A stretch of DNA of 64,000 nt from Flavobacterium sp. NG2. GTDB taxonomy: Bacteria; Bacteroidota; Bacteroidia; Flavobacteriales; Flavobacteriaceae. The DNA lies in assembly GCF_034119845.1 (NCBI RefSeq), contig NZ_CP139420.1:1156001-1220000 (forward strand), read 5' to 3'. Positions within the stretch are counted from its first letter, which is position 1. Every line of letters begins with the position of its first letter. Shown here in pieces: positions 8,076-15,295 of this stretch. A model generated the notes under the pieces. It was not told the DNA's origin and did no database searches. It saw nothing but the letters and a program-made list of their open reading frames with translations. The position numbers and the translations under genes were made by a program.

Positions 8076-8897
8076 ATGAGTACATTAGATTTTTCAAAAG
8101 ACAAATACGGTTTTATAAAAACCTACTTAGACAATTTAACAGACGCCACACCTTTGACTCTTAATGAATATAAATACATCTATAATAAGATTTTAAATGA
8201 GTTTAGTTCCAAATATGGTAATGTAGATGAAATTGATTTTATACTTAGCGAGAAAAGTAGGTTTTTATCAGCTAGAGAAAACACTATAAATGAAAAACAA
8301 AAATGTGATGGTGAAATTATTTTCTTTAAAGAACAATTAGAAAATTTTTATTTAAACTGGAATGAAAAGCCAAACAATTCTATTTTAATAAATAAAGTAG
8401 AATATTGTAAAAAATCCTTAGAGCAGGAAATATTAAACAAAGAAGTAGATAGTGAAAACAAACGAGTTATAATAAACAATCTCGTTCGTAAAATTGAGTA
8501 TCTAGAGAACAAAAAAGAGACACTAAATCAAATTGAAACAAATTTAAATTCTTTAATTATAAAAAAAACCATAGATACAGAAACTATTCCCTTTAAAGTC
8601 GGTTTATTACTCGCCAAAGATCAAATCAAAAGGGAAGTTGATAAATCAAAAGGTTATCATATTACAAAATATTTTTATGATGAAAAAGAATTCAAAAATC
8701 CTACCCAACTAGCTAAATACTTAGACCTGTCGAGGCAATACGTTAACGATAGTCTAAATGATATAGAATCCAAGCATAACATTTTCAGAAGTGAAAAAAC
8801 ATTGCAAAATGTATATGATTATTGCACTTTGGAAAACATACAAATGAGTCCTTATTTCTTAGAAAAACACTACGAATTCTTCAAATCTAGACACTAA
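8076..8897 (+). CDS. Coiled-coil protein with C-terminal helix-turn-helix-like segment, function unknown
   Basis: The 273-residue product is rich in Lys, Glu, Asn and Ile. Residues about 60-170 have the heptad pattern of a long coiled coil. Near the C-terminus, NPTQLAKYLDLSRQYVNDSLND (about residues 208-229) looks like a helix-turn-helix, so the protein may be a DNA-binding dimer specific to the element. I recognise no named family. It is followed at 95 bp by the excisionase-like gene, with a 12-bp palindrome between them. Confidence 0.65.
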   Translation: MSTLDFSKDKYGFIKTYLDNLTDATPLTLNEYKYIYNKILNEFSSKYGNVDEIDFILSEKSRFLSARENTINEKQKCDGEIIFFKEQLENFYLNWNEKPNNSILINKVEYCKKSLEQEILNKEVDSENKRVIINNLVRKIEYLENKKETLNQIETNLNSLIIKKTIDTETIPFKVGLLLAKDQIKREVDKSKGYHITKYFYDEKEFKNPTQLAKYLDLSRQYVNDSLNDIESKHNIFRSEKTLQNVYDYCTLENIQMSPYFLEKHYEFFKSRH

Positions 8898-8917
8898 TAA
8901 AAACCTGCACCAAAACC

Positions 8918-8929
8918 TGCACTAGTGCA
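8918..8929. promoter_or_regulatory. 12-bp perfect palindrome before the excisionase-like gene (candidate operator)
   Basis: TGCACTAGTGCA is a perfect palindrome, preceded by the related half-site in AAACCTGCACC starting near 8901. It lies in the 95-bp gap in front of the HTH gene at 8993 and could be an autoregulatory operator for that protein or for the upstream HTH protein. Confidence 0.4.
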
Positions 8930-8992
8930 ATAACGAGGTTCAATTGAATTAGAATGAATTTTACAATGTAAAACTATAAATCACTTTGTAAA

Positions 8993-9268
8993 ATGGAAGC
9001 AATTCAAATCATCACAACACCCAACGAGTTTAAAAAAGAAATCGCCAACGAGGTAAAAGCCCATTTAGACGAATTTCTAAAACACTTCAAACCCGAACCC
9101 CAAAAAGAATATCTTTCCAGAAAAGATGTAGCCAATATGTTTGGTGTAGACATAAGTAGCGTCCATAATTGGACACGTTCAGGCAAAATCCGTGCTTATG
9201 GAATTTCAGGACGTGTATATTATTTACGTTCTGAAATAGAGTCCAGTCTTAAACCTTTAAACGATTAA
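8993..9268 (+). CDS. Excisionase-like helix-turn-helix protein
   Basis: This 91-residue protein has a C-terminal MerR-like HTH_17 domain: EYLSRKDVANMFGVDISSVHNWTRSGKIRAYGISGRVYYLRSEIE, written here across about residues 40-84 in consecutive motifs. This domain is typical of excisionases and DNA-binding accessory proteins of Bacteroidota integrative elements. The N-terminal half is helical and rich in charged residues. Its position between integrase and Rep-like gene is normal for such elements. It may direct excision, control the downstream rep-like gene, or both. Confidence 0.8.
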   Translation: MEAIQIITTPNEFKKEIANEVKAHLDEFLKHFKPEPQKEYLSRKDVANMFGVDISSVHNWTRSGKIRAYGISGRVYYLRSEIESSLKPLND

Positions 9269-9424
9269 GACTATGGAACGTTATAGCAACAAACCCCCTA
9301 TTCAACACCTTATTTCTGGATTAAAACAATGCAATCCAATATCAGATAAATTATAGATAAGATTACTTAAACGAATAGGAATCAATTCTAACTAATCATT
9401 TTTTCAGCCAAGAGAAAACACAAA

Positions 9425-9453
9425 AAAACGAGAGTTGTTCAGGCTCTCGTTTT
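9425..9453 (+). terminator. Rho-independent terminator after the excisionase-like gene
   Basis: The arms AAAACGAGAG and CTCTCGTTTT enclose a 9-base loop and end in a T run. It separates the excisionase-like gene from the Rep-like gene 62 bp further on. The rest of this 246-bp gap holds nothing else I can identify. Confidence 0.7.
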
Positions 9454-9514
9454 ATACTTTGTTCAAAAGTTCGTTCCAACAGGCAATATCAAAACATACT
9501 ACAAATATAATCAA

Positions 9515-10723
9515 TTGGTAGACTTCATAAAAATTATTATTAAGGATCAGCTTCACTCTATTTTAGAGGCAAATCCCTTATTGGATTTCTATGATAATAT
9601 CAATTTATCAACGGGAGAACTTAAGACAGTAAACAGGTACGGCAATAAGAATACACCCTTTAAAAACGCATTTTATAACGGTTTAGAGTTCATCATATAC
9701 GATACTGGCACAATTACACTTTCAGGCAGTTTACATAAGTATTGGAACGACGGAGCGCATAATTTCAATGACTTCAATTTTGAAGCTTTTTTATGGGTAT
9801 TAAAAGACTTGGAAAACAAATTTAAGATACAACTAGAAAACTGCATTTTGAAGTGTCTTGAAATAGGAATTAACATAATCCCCCCAATAGCAACAAACGA
9901 AATACTAAACTATTGTTTCCTACACAAAACCTTACCATTTGAATACAAACATAATTCAGACGAAGGCAAATACAAACAGGCTCAACACTCGCAATATATT
10001 ATAAAAATCTACAATAAGGCACTACATTACAAATCAAAAGGGTTTGAGATTAAAACTGAAATAATGCGCTTTGAGATTAAATATACCAAAATGGAAAAAT
10101 TAAATAATTTAGGTATTTACAACCTCAACAATTTAAAAAATTACGGATTATATAAGTTCAAAAATGAATTACTAAAAGAGTTCAATAATATACTTTTCTA
10201 TGATAATACAATTAACTCACAAAGTAGAAGTTTAAGCAATTACAAAAACCCACTTTTTTGGACTGAATTACTTTCTTATAACAAAAAGGACTTATTTAAT
10301 TACCATAGAAAACAACTTAAAAATTTAACTGCTCGAAGTTCTGACAAATTACAGTTTCAAACCACCGAAATATTAAGCAAAAAAATAGATTTACTAAATA
10401 TCAATACTACGCAAATTGACCCTTTAACTATATTGTCAAATCGTGTAGTTTGTCAGGTAACAAAAATTAATATTTCTATGCAGAAAGACAATAGTGTTTT
10501 ACTATCCCATACAGGACTGAAACACTATTATAAAAATGATCCGAAAGTATTTGAACAAATCAAACGGTGTTATCTTTCAAAACGTTGGTCGTCGTCGGAC
10601 TACGAAACACAGATAAAAGAGATCGCACATAATATCAGGAACGCAAAAAGCAATCAAAAACGCAAACAAGATCGAATTTATCCTCTTCAACAAATTAATA
10701 TGTTTTCTGATTTAAGTTTTTAA
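9515..10723 (+). CDS. Replication-initiator-like protein (phage CRI/RstA type)
   Basis: This 402-residue protein resembles replication initiators of filamentous phages and related integrative elements. Visible similarities are the SGSLHKYWNDGAHNFNDF segment near residue 72 (the family's GS-x-HK...N region), LEIGINI near residue 120, a YIIKIYNKALHY strand, and RFEIKYTKMEKLNNLGI near residue 190. Such proteins nick one strand to start rolling-circle replication. I cannot point to the catalytic Tyr with certainty. The start is a TTG at 9515, because no usable ATG lies near the N-terminus. If correct, the element can replicate as a circle after excision. Confidence 0.55.
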   Translation: MVDFIKIIIKDQLHSILEANPLLDFYDNINLSTGELKTVNRYGNKNTPFKNAFYNGLEFIIYDTGTITLSGSLHKYWNDGAHNFNDFNFEAFLWVLKDLENKFKIQLENCILKCLEIGINIIPPIATNEILNYCFLHKTLPFEYKHNSDEGKYKQAQHSQYIIKIYNKALHYKSKGFEIKTEIMRFEIKYTKMEKLNNLGIYNLNNLKNYGLYKFKNELLKEFNNILFYDNTINSQSRSLSNYKNPLFWTELLSYNKKDLFNYHRKQLKNLTARSSDKLQFQTTEILSKKIDLLNINTTQIDPLTILSNRVVCQVTKINISMQKDNSVLLSHTGLKHYYKNDPKVFEQIKRCYLSKRWSSSDYETQIKEIAHNIRNAKSNQKRKQDRIYPLQQINMFSDLSF

Positions 10724-10816
10724 AAATCACTAAAAGTGGGTATTGTAGTTGTCGTTTAATAATCAAATATTTACAAGAGAACATATTAAATAACTTAAAA
10801 TTAAATTCTTGTAATT

Positions 10817-11230
10817 ATGAAAAAATCAATTTTAATTTTCGCTTTCTTAATATTTACACTTTTCTCTTGTTCAAACAATGACAACGATTCTACAACTTCA
10901 TCAACTGTCGATGTAAGTAAACTATCAGGCACATGGTTACTTGATAATGCTAAACTAGATGGGGAAAATGTTAGTTCTTCTTATAAAATAGTATTAACAT
11001 CAGATAATATAGCAAATTTTTATTATCAAAATAAAACTTCTAACACAACCTATGGTCCGGATACTATTGAAACTGGCCCCTATTTATTGAATAATACAAC
11101 TTTAAAAATTTCATGGTATGGATCAGGTACTACAACCAATTATCAAATTATAGAACTAACATCTGTCAAATTTGTTTTAAAAAGCATCATACCGAATGAA
11201 GGAACCCTTGTTGAAACTTACAAAAAATAA
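10817..11230 (+). CDS. Lipocalin-like lipoprotein
   Basis: The 137-residue product has a lipoprotein signal ending LFTLFSC, with the lipidated Cys at about residue 18, followed by an Asn/Asp/Ser-rich linker. It also has a small beta-rich domain beginning VSKLSGTWLLDNAKLDGE, the usual opening of lipocalin-like domains in Bacteroidota lipoproteins. It is expected in the outer or inner membrane facing the periplasm or surface. It is the last gene of the integrative element before IS copy B and probably cargo. No substrate can be inferred. Confidence 0.7.
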   Translation: MKKSILIFAFLIFTLFSCSNNDNDSTTSSTVDVSKLSGTWLLDNAKLDGENVSSSYKIVLTSDNIANFYYQNKTSNTTYGPDTIETGPYLLNNTTLKISWYGSGTTTNYQIIELTSVKFVLKSIIPNEGTLVETYKK

Positions 11231-11256
11231 AAAGCATTTATTAAGGAAAAAATAGA

Positions 11257-11264
11257 TTTTTTAA
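11257..11264. repeat. 8-bp target-site duplication, left side of IS copy B
   Basis: TTTTTTAA precedes the IS and is repeated at 12693-12700 after it. The sequence is low in complexity, but length and position match the duplications of the other two copies. Confidence 0.85.
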
Positions 11265-11323
11265 GGATCAAGTCAAAAAGTTGTGGGGAAATATTAAATT
11301 TCGATATTTGTGTTTTAAATTAA

Positions 11324-11692
11324 ATGCAAATGAAAGATTCCTTAGTTGAACTTCTCAAGTTATTGTTGCCAGAAATTATCGTTGATTATTTTGAACTTAC
11401 TTCTTATGAAAAAGGTGAAGAAATTCTTCATTTATACTTAAAAGAGATTAATTCGATTCCAAAAGAATACCGTCAAAACAAATTAAGTTCAAAAGGTTTT
11501 TTTGATGAGATAACTGTTCAAGATTTTCCAATACGTGGACATCAAGTGTACCTACACATTACTCGTAGAAGATGGCTTAACGAAGATACTGGACAAGTTG
11601 TATTTAGAGATTGGAATTTAGTAGCAGACGGAACTCGGGTAACACAGGAGTTTGCGTCTTTTTTAAAAGAAATCAATAGATTCAAAGCCTAA
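11324..11692 (+). CDS. ISL3 transposase N-terminal region (ORF1), copy B
   Basis: This has the same 122 residues as in copies A and C. It starts at the ATG 59 bp inside the left inverted repeat and stops at 11692, beyond the TTTTTTAAAAG run at 11659-11669 where ribosomes or polymerase are expected to shift frame into ORF2. Confidence 0.85.
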   Translation: MQMKDSLVELLKLLLPEIIVDYFELTSYEKGEEILHLYLKEINSIPKEYRQNKLSSKGFFDEITVQDFPIRGHQVYLHITRRRWLNEDTGQVVFRDWNLVADGTRVTQEFASFLKEINRFKA

Positions 11693-12659
11693 TGATTGTA
11701 ATGCTATCGCCTCTTTCTATGGTGTCAAAGGCAAAAACCTACTATATCAATACAAGGATTTCTTAAGTGATTTTAAAATCTGGAATCAAAAAGCACATGC
11801 GAAACAATGGCTTATTTTTCCTGAAAACATTGGAAAACGGTTATCTATTGATGAAACCTCTCTTTCTAATGGCGAGCTTTACACCGTTTTAACAAACAAA
11901 GCTGCTAACGGTAGAAAAGGCACTATAGTAGCGATGGTTGCTGGAACAAAAGCAGAAACAGTAATTGCAATTATTGAAAAAATCCCTCTTAAACAACGAA
12001 ACCTAGTTAATGAAATAACATTGGACATGGCTGGTAATATGGGATTAATTGCTAAAAAATGTTTTCCTAAAGCAATACAAGTGACCGACCGCTTTCATGT
12101 TCAAAAACTTGCCACTGAAGCTTTGCAAGAGATCAGAATTAAACACCGATGGAAAGCTATAGACCAAGAAAACGAAGCAATGGAACAAGCTAAAAGCAGC
12201 AAAACGAAGTATGAACCAAAAATATTAACCAACGGCGATACCCTCAAACAACTACTAGCTAGGAGTCGTTATTTTTTATACAAAAACAAATCAAAATGGT
12301 CTCAGAACCAAAAAGAACGTGCGGACTTATTATTCAATTTATATCCCGATATTCATAAAGCATACAATCTAACACAAGACTTACGCAATATCTTTGAAAA
12401 CACAACTGATAAAATAATTGCTTTTACTAGACTGGCCAAATGGCATGAAAAAGTAAATCAATCAGGATTTAAGTCTTTCAACACAATATCTCGAACCATA
12501 ACCAATCATTATCAAAACATATTAAACTATTTTGACAACAGAAGTACTAATGCTTCGGCAGAATCCTTCAATGCCAAAATAAAAGCTTTTAGGTCGCAGT
12601 TTAGAGGAGTTAGAAACATTGAGTTTTTCCTTTTTAGGCTAACTAATATTTATGCTTAA
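11667..12659 (+). CDS. ISL3 transposase catalytic part (ORF2, reached by frameshift), copy B
   Basis: The frame opens after an in-frame stop at 11664 and runs to 12659. Its first ATG (11934) lies downstream of the SIDET catalytic Asp, so translation must enter from ORF1. A +1 shift after TTA at 11663-11665 would join ORF1 to KKSIDSKPND in this frame; a -1 shift meets a stop at once. Catalytic residues are the Asp of LSIDETS, the Asp of VTDRFH and the Glu of SAESFN. Confidence 0.85.
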   Translation, partial: KKSIDSKPNDCNAIASFYGVKGKNLLYQYKDFLSDFKIWNQKAHAKQWLIFPENIGKRLSIDETSLSNGELYTVLTNKAANGRKGTIVAMVAGTKAETVIAIIEKIPLKQRNLVNEITLDMAGNMGLIAKKCFPKAIQVTDRFHVQKLATEALQEIRIKHRWKAIDQENEAMEQAKSSKTKYEPKILTNGDTLKQLLARSRYFLYKNKSKWSQNQKERADLLFNLYPDIHKAYNLTQDLRNIFENTTDKIIAFTRLAKWHEKVNQSGFKSFNTISRTITNHYQNILNYFDNRSTNASAESFNAKIKAFRSQFRGVRNIEFFLFRLTNIYA

Positions 12660-12692
12660 TTTTTGTCGCTCCACAGGTTTTAGGATTGATCC

Positions 12693-12700
12693 TTTTTTAA
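12693..12700. repeat. 8-bp target-site duplication, right side of IS copy B
   Basis: This is TTTTTTAA, the partner of 11257-11264. Element-specific sequence resumes directly after it. Confidence 0.85.
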
Positions 12701-12701
12701 T

Positions 12702-12723
12702 CCGTTGGGTAACGGTTGGGCAA
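12702..12723 (+). repeat. Tandem 11-bp repeats, right subterminal (putative recombinase arm sites)
   Basis: CCGTTGGGTAA followed by CGGTTGGGCAA matches the tandem pair near the left end at 4720-4741 in sequence, period and orientation. It lies 45 bp inside the right att repeat. Confidence 0.65.
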
Positions 12724-12734
12724 GTTTTAAAATA

Positions 12735-12767
12735 AAAAACCCTAACTACATGATAGTTAGGGTTTTT
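12735..12767 (-). terminator. Terminator of tRNA-Leu supplied by the element end
   Basis: The hairpin has 14-bp arms (AAAAACCCTAACTA / TAGTTAGGGTTTTT) around a 5-base loop. It lies directly after the 3' end of tRNA-Leu in the direction of transcription. It belongs to the element and replaces the native terminator displaced to 4506-4538. Confidence 0.75.
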
Positions 12768-12799
12768 GTGCGGATAATAGGACTCGAACCTACACGCCT
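12768..12799. other. Right attachment site (attR) within tRNA-Leu
   Basis: This 32-bp repeat is identical to 4543-4574. It restores the 3' part of the tRNA gene, including the T arm and the acceptor strand, so the tRNA remains intact after integration. Confidence 0.9.
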
Positions 12800-12850
12800 T
12801 GCGGCACCAGATCCTAAGTCTGGCACGTCTACCAATTTCGCCATATCCGC
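12769..12850 (-). tRNA. tRNA-Leu (anticodon UAG)
   Basis: The minus strand folds into a class II tRNA of 82 nt: acceptor GCGGATA pairing with TATCCGC, an anticodon stem CCAGA/TCTGG around loop CTTAGGA (anticodon TAG), a long variable arm, and a T loop in GGTTCGAGTCC. The discriminator base is A and no CCA is encoded. Its 3' end is the integration site of the element. Confidence 0.93.
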
Positions 12851-13012
12851 TTAATTACCTCGCTAAAAATTTAATTTTTTTAAGAGGTGTTCGGTGAACT
12901 ACCGTTTGTGGGTGCAAATATAATCATAACTTCCGAATTACAAAGCAATTTATTAAAAAAAAATAGTTATCATTTTTTTGTATTTTTGAAAGTACCTAAA
13001 GTTTACTTAATA

Positions 13013-14401
13013 ATGGAAAACATCAAAACGTATATACTCCAAAACAAAGAACGTTTTATCGCCGAATTAATTGAATTATTAAAGATTCCATCGGTTAGTG
13101 CGGATCCCGCATTCAACCAAGATGTTATTGACGCAGCCGAAGCCATAAAAATAAGTCTCGAAAAAGCAGGTTGTGATAGTGTCGAAATATGTGAAACAGA
13201 TGGTTATCCTATTGTTTATGGCGAAAAAATGATTGACCCAAAGCTACCTACGGTATTAGTATATGGGCATTATGATGTGCAACCTGCTGATCCAATTGAA
13301 CTTTGGACTTCGCCCCCTTTTGAGCCAGAAATAAAAACTACTGAAATCCATCCTGAAGGAGCTATTTTTGCACGTGGTGCTTGTGATGACAAAGGACAAA
13401 TGTATATGCATGTCAAAGCGTTCGAATATATGGTGCAAAATGACTGCTTGCCCTGTAATGTGAAATTCATGATTGAAGGGGAAGAAGAAGTAGGGAGCGT
13501 AAACCTAAAAACATTTGTCGAAAACAATACTAAAAAACTTCAAAATGATGTTATTCTGATATCGGATACAGGAATGATTTCGAATCAGCAGCCCTCAATT
13601 ACAACGGGACTTCGAGGATTGAGTTATGTTGAGGTAGCGGTAACTGGACCAAACCGCGATTTGCATTCAGGTTTGTACGGAGGGGCAGTTGCTAATCCTA
13701 TCAATATTTTATCCAAAATGATTGCTTCCCTTCATGACGAAAATAACCATATTACGATACCTGGTTTTTATGATAAAGTGGAAGATTTGCCAATTGATGA
13801 GCGTATTGAAATGGCTAAAGCTCCTTTTGATATCGAAGATTATAAAAAAGCGCTAAATCTTAAGGCTGTTTATGGCGAAGAAGGTTATACAACAAATGAA
13901 CGGAACTCTATTCGACCAACATTAGATGTAAACGGGATTTGGGGTGGATATACTGGACAGGGTGCAAAAACAGTGATTCCGAGTCAGGCTTTCGCCAAAA
14001 TATCGATGCGATTAGTGCCCAATCAAGACTGGGAGGAAATCACGGCCTTATTTGCCAAACATTTCAAAAATATTGCTCCTGAAGGTGTTACTGTTACAGT
14101 AACTCCACATCATGGAGGTCAAGGCTATGTCACTCCAATTAATAGTATTGGATATCAAGCCGCAAATAAAGCCTATACAGAAACTTTTGGGATACCTGCT
14201 ATTCCTGTACGTTCTGGAGGAAGTATACCAATTGTAGCTCTATTTGAAAAAGAATTAAAAAGCAAAACCATCTTAATGGGCTTTGGGCTCGACAGTGATG
14301 CAATACATTCTCCCAACGAGCATTTTGGGATTTTTAATTACTTAAAAGGAATTGAAACCATACCGTTGTTTTATAAATACTTTGTTGAGTTGAGTAAATA
14401 A
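13013..14401 (+). CDS. M20-family metallodipeptidase
   Basis: This 462-residue cytoplasmic peptidase should hydrolyse dipeptides with a two-zinc centre. Motifs in order are YGHYDVQPAD near residue 84 (zinc ligand His86 and Asp88), ARGACDDKGQ near 122 (bridging Asp), EGEEEVGS near 158 (catalytic Glu pair), and a dimerisation insert beginning GLRGLSYVEV. I placed the start at the ATG at 13013 rather than at an upstream in-frame ATG at 12887, because the extra 42 residues are unlike the family. A TATTTTTG element at 12981-12988 fits as the -7 region. It is a stand-alone gene with a terminator 15 bp downstream. Confidence 0.93.
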   Translation: MENIKTYILQNKERFIAELIELLKIPSVSADPAFNQDVIDAAEAIKISLEKAGCDSVEICETDGYPIVYGEKMIDPKLPTVLVYGHYDVQPADPIELWTSPPFEPEIKTTEIHPEGAIFARGACDDKGQMYMHVKAFEYMVQNDCLPCNVKFMIEGEEEVGSVNLKTFVENNTKKLQNDVILISDTGMISNQQPSITTGLRGLSYVEVAVTGPNRDLHSGLYGGAVANPINILSKMIASLHDENNHITIPGFYDKVEDLPIDERIEMAKAPFDIEDYKKALNLKAVYGEEGYTTNERNSIRPTLDVNGIWGGYTGQGAKTVIPSQAFAKISMRLVPNQDWEEITALFAKHFKNIAPEGVTVTVTPHHGGQGYVTPINSIGYQAANKAYTETFGIPAIPVRSGGSIPIVALFEKELKSKTILMGFGLDSDAIHSPNEHFGIFNYLKGIETIPLFYKYFVELSK

Positions 14402-14415
14402 ACTAGCTATAAATT

Positions 14416-14447
14416 AAAATTCCGCTCAAATTGAGCGGAATTTTTTT
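14416..14447 (+). terminator. Terminator after the M20 dipeptidase gene
   Basis: The inverted repeat ATTCCGCTC / GAGCGGAAT is followed by seven T residues on the plus strand. It lies between two convergent genes and may also serve the deacetylase gene ending at 14455. Confidence 0.8.
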
Positions 14448-14454
14448 GCGGCTT

Positions 14455-15285
14455 CTAAAAAAACTTTTTTCTTCCCAACCAAACTTTTAGTTTAAAAACC
14501 GCTAAACTATCAAAACCTCTAATGTCGATACGTTGTACTTCATAATTATTTTTAAAGGGTAATATGTTAATTCTATTTCCTATTCTTAATCCATAGCGAA
14601 TGCCGTACTTTTTTAATAGTTTGAAAAAATCAGATTGGTAACCGCTGTTTTTTCTATAATATCCGCCATAAGTATAAGCTAAAGCAGGAAATATATTTAA
14701 TTGTTCTCTCGCTATTACCTCTTGACAAAGTTGTAAATCTTCTTCGATTTTCTCTAAAGAAAGTAAGGCGTAATTATCATGTTTGAAAGAGTGATACCCT
14801 AGTTCTATATGAGAGCCTATTTCTACTAATTGCTCTTTATTCATTAGAACCATATTTTCATTTTCATTTATAAATTTGCCACTCCAATCTATTTTTTGGC
14901 CTATTCTTCCTAAAACAACAAAGCAAACAGCTTTAAAGTCGTACTGTTTAAGTAATGGATACAAAATCGTATAATTGTCCAAAAAACCGTCGTCAAAAGT
15001 AAGTACTACTGATCTAGGTGGTAAAGGCTTCTGCTTACTAATAAATTCATCTACTTCAGACAGCCACAATGTTGTGAAATTATTCTTTTTTAAATAATCA
15101 AATTGTGCTATTAAATCCTCTTTTCTTATTGTGATTTGATCTACAAAACCATTTGTTGAAATAGAATGATACTCGAGAATCCTTAATTTTTGTCTTGACA
15201 AATAAAATATCTTGAATTGAATATTTAGAAAAAATAAAAATGATACAACGACCAATAAAAATAACCCACTTAAAAAATACAACAT
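14455..15285 (-). CDS. Polysaccharide deacetylase family protein (NodB domain, membrane-anchored)
   Basis: The 276-residue protein has an N-terminal membrane anchor (residues 1-22) and a NodB-type deacetylase domain that removes acetyl or similar groups from glycans in the periplasm. The metal and catalytic motifs are TFDDG at residues 96-100 and the H-x3-H motif HSFKH at 165-169. Its gene begins 10 bp after the glycosyltransferase gene stops, so the two are almost certainly one transcription unit and probably modify the same polysaccharide. The substrate is unknown. Confidence 0.87.
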   Translation of the reverse strand: MLYFLSGLFLLVVVSFLFFLNIQFKIFYLSRQKLRILEYHSISTNGFVDQITIRKEDLIAQFDYLKKNNFTTLWLSEVDEFISKQKPLPPRSVVLTFDDGFLDNYTILYPLLKQYDFKAVCFVVLGRIGQKIDWSGKFINENENMVLMNKEQLVEIGSHIELGYHSFKHDNYALLSLEKIEEDLQLCQEVIAREQLNIFPALAYTYGGYYRKNSGYQSDFFKLLKKYGIRYGLRIGNRINILPFKNNYEVQRIDIRGFDSLAVFKLKVWLGRKKFF

Positions 15286-15295
15286 ACCTATTAAA

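Larger units (their letters stand above)
11265..12692 (+). mobile_element. ISL3-family insertion sequence (ISAon1-like), copy B
   Basis: This 1,428-bp copy, on the plus strand, corresponds to copies A and C with the same reading frames and ends. It sits inside the integrative element about 80 bp before its right end and is flanked by TTTTTTAA. Together with copy A it brackets the element in opposite orientation. Each copy has its own target duplication, so the three insertions were independent events. Confidence 0.95.
4543..12799. mobile_element. Integrative element in tRNA-Leu(UAG), about 8.2 kb including one IS copy
   Basis: The element is bounded by 32-bp direct repeats of the tRNA-Leu 3' end. 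It carries, left to right, a tyrosine recombinase, a Fic protein, a small membrane protein, a coiled-coil protein, an excisionase-like protein, a Rep-like protein and a lipoprotein. Without IS copy B it is about 6.8 kb. Tandem 11-bp repeats at both subterminal ends look like recombinase arm sites. I see no recognisable conjugation genes, relaxase of a standard type, or capsid genes. It is therefore either a mobilizable element or satellite, or a filamentous-phage-related provirus that depends on helper functions. Confidence 0.85.

Noticed and set aside
3035..12692. The two inverted ISL3 copies with the cargo between them as a composite transposon
   Set aside because: Each copy has its own perfect 8-bp duplication, and the cargo is bounded by 32-bp tRNA att repeats with its own integrase, so separate insertions explain the structure better.
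12887..13012. N-terminal extension of the M20 dipeptidase to an ATG at 12887
   Set aside because: The 42 extra residues are low in complexity, unlike the family, and cover a likely -7 element at 12981-12988.
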